29,387 bases of DNA, taken from contig NZ_JOGB01000078.1 in the NCBI RefSeq assembly GCF_000719335.1, forward strand, positions 1 through 29,387, written 5' to 3'. Shown here in pieces: positions 29,200 through 29,387 of the stretch (position 1 is its first letter; each line of letters begins with the position of its first letter). A program made the translations under genes and the position numbers. A model generated the notes under the pieces. That model did no database searches. It saw nothing but the letters and a program-made list of their open reading frames with translations, and was not told the origin of the DNA. The DNA is from Streptomyces sp. NRRL S-87 (GTDB lineage Bacteria; Actinomycetota; Actinomycetes; Streptomycetales; Streptomycetaceae).

Positions 29200-29387
29200 G
29201 CACCCCGGAACCGCTCCAGGTGCTCACGCCGTGAGCACCCACCGGGCTGGCCCACCCAGGTGCTCACGCCGTGAGCACCCACCGGGCTGGCCCACCCAGG
29301 TGCTCACGCCGTAAGCACCCCGGAACCGCTCCAGGTGCTCACGCCGTGAGCACCCACCGGGCTGGCCCACCCAGGTGCTCACGCCGT
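29197..29387. repeat. parS-like palindromic repeat array (right end of contig)
   Basis: A half-site at 29197-29204 covers the parB stop codon. Full 21-bp inverted repeats follow at 29219-29239, 29259-29279, 29299-29319 and 29334-29354, and a fifth at 29374 is cut by the contig end. Units and spacers equal those at 1-146. Bases 29289-29387 repeat 1-99 exactly. On a closed circle the array would have six full sites. Confidence 0.8.

Noticed and set aside
29289..29387. Terminal direct repeat as evidence of a linear replicon
   Set aside because: Linear Streptomyces replicons have inverted, not direct, terminal repeats. An exact direct overlap inside an array is better explained by a closed circle.

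Overview
The window looks like one complete circular conjugative plasmid of a high-GC actinomycete, most likely a Streptomyces or close relative. Codon third positions are strongly G/C-biased, GTG starts and stop-start overlaps are frequent, and the gene families (Lsr2, Replic_Relax, TcpC/TcpE-type transfer proteins, DUF5919 regulators) are typical of Streptomyces plasmids. The last 99 bases (29289-29387) are identical to the first 99 (1-99). This is the signature of a circular contig cut inside a repeat array, so the real molecule is probably about 29,288 bp. No rRNA, tRNA, CRISPR array, insertion sequence or resistance gene was seen.

Layout. (1) 26.2-29.4 kb plus 1-0.15 kb, plus strand: a double-HTH regulator, then parA and parB as a coupled pair, then an array of palindromic 21-bp sites just downstream of parB that runs across the contig junction. 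This is a partition module. (2) 0.15-7.4 kb: a cargo-like segment bracketed by two homologous long palindromic elements (P1 at 250-404, P2 at 6593-6753, in inverted orientation). It carries a three-repeat DNA-binding protein, a CYTH enzyme paired with an XRE-DUF5919 regulator, two tiny cysteine-rich proteins and a SAM-dependent methyltransferase. Two arrays of GNA-loop mini-hairpins flank the methyltransferase. (3) 7.4-10.45 kb, minus strand: a Replic_Relax protein and a VirD4-type coupling ATPase. (4) 10.45-11.06 kb: a non-coding stretch almost free of G on the plus strand, ending in a perfect 30-bp-arm hairpin. (5) 11.06-13.05 kb: a primase-polymerase-like (AEP) replication protein. (6) 13.2-14.5 kb: a ribbon-helix-helix-like basic protein, a truncated TrmO-like gene and a small repeat protein. 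(7) 14.5-26.1 kb, minus strand: a type IV secretion operon in the order TcpC/VirB8-like, small membrane protein, TcpE/VirB3-like, VirB4 ATPase, lipoprotein, VirB6-like channel, second VirB8-like protein, VirB1-like wall hydrolase; then Lsr2, a TPR-like protein and a NERD-domain membrane protein.

How it works together (inference): AEP protein for replication, ParA/ParB plus the palindrome array for inheritance, secretion channel plus VirB4 and coupling protein for DNA transfer. Lsr2 and several HTH/RHH regulators control expression. No conventional relaxase was recognised. The most unusual content is structural DNA: two covarying long palindromes, two telomere-like mini-hairpin arrays and the G-depleted tract with its hairpin.
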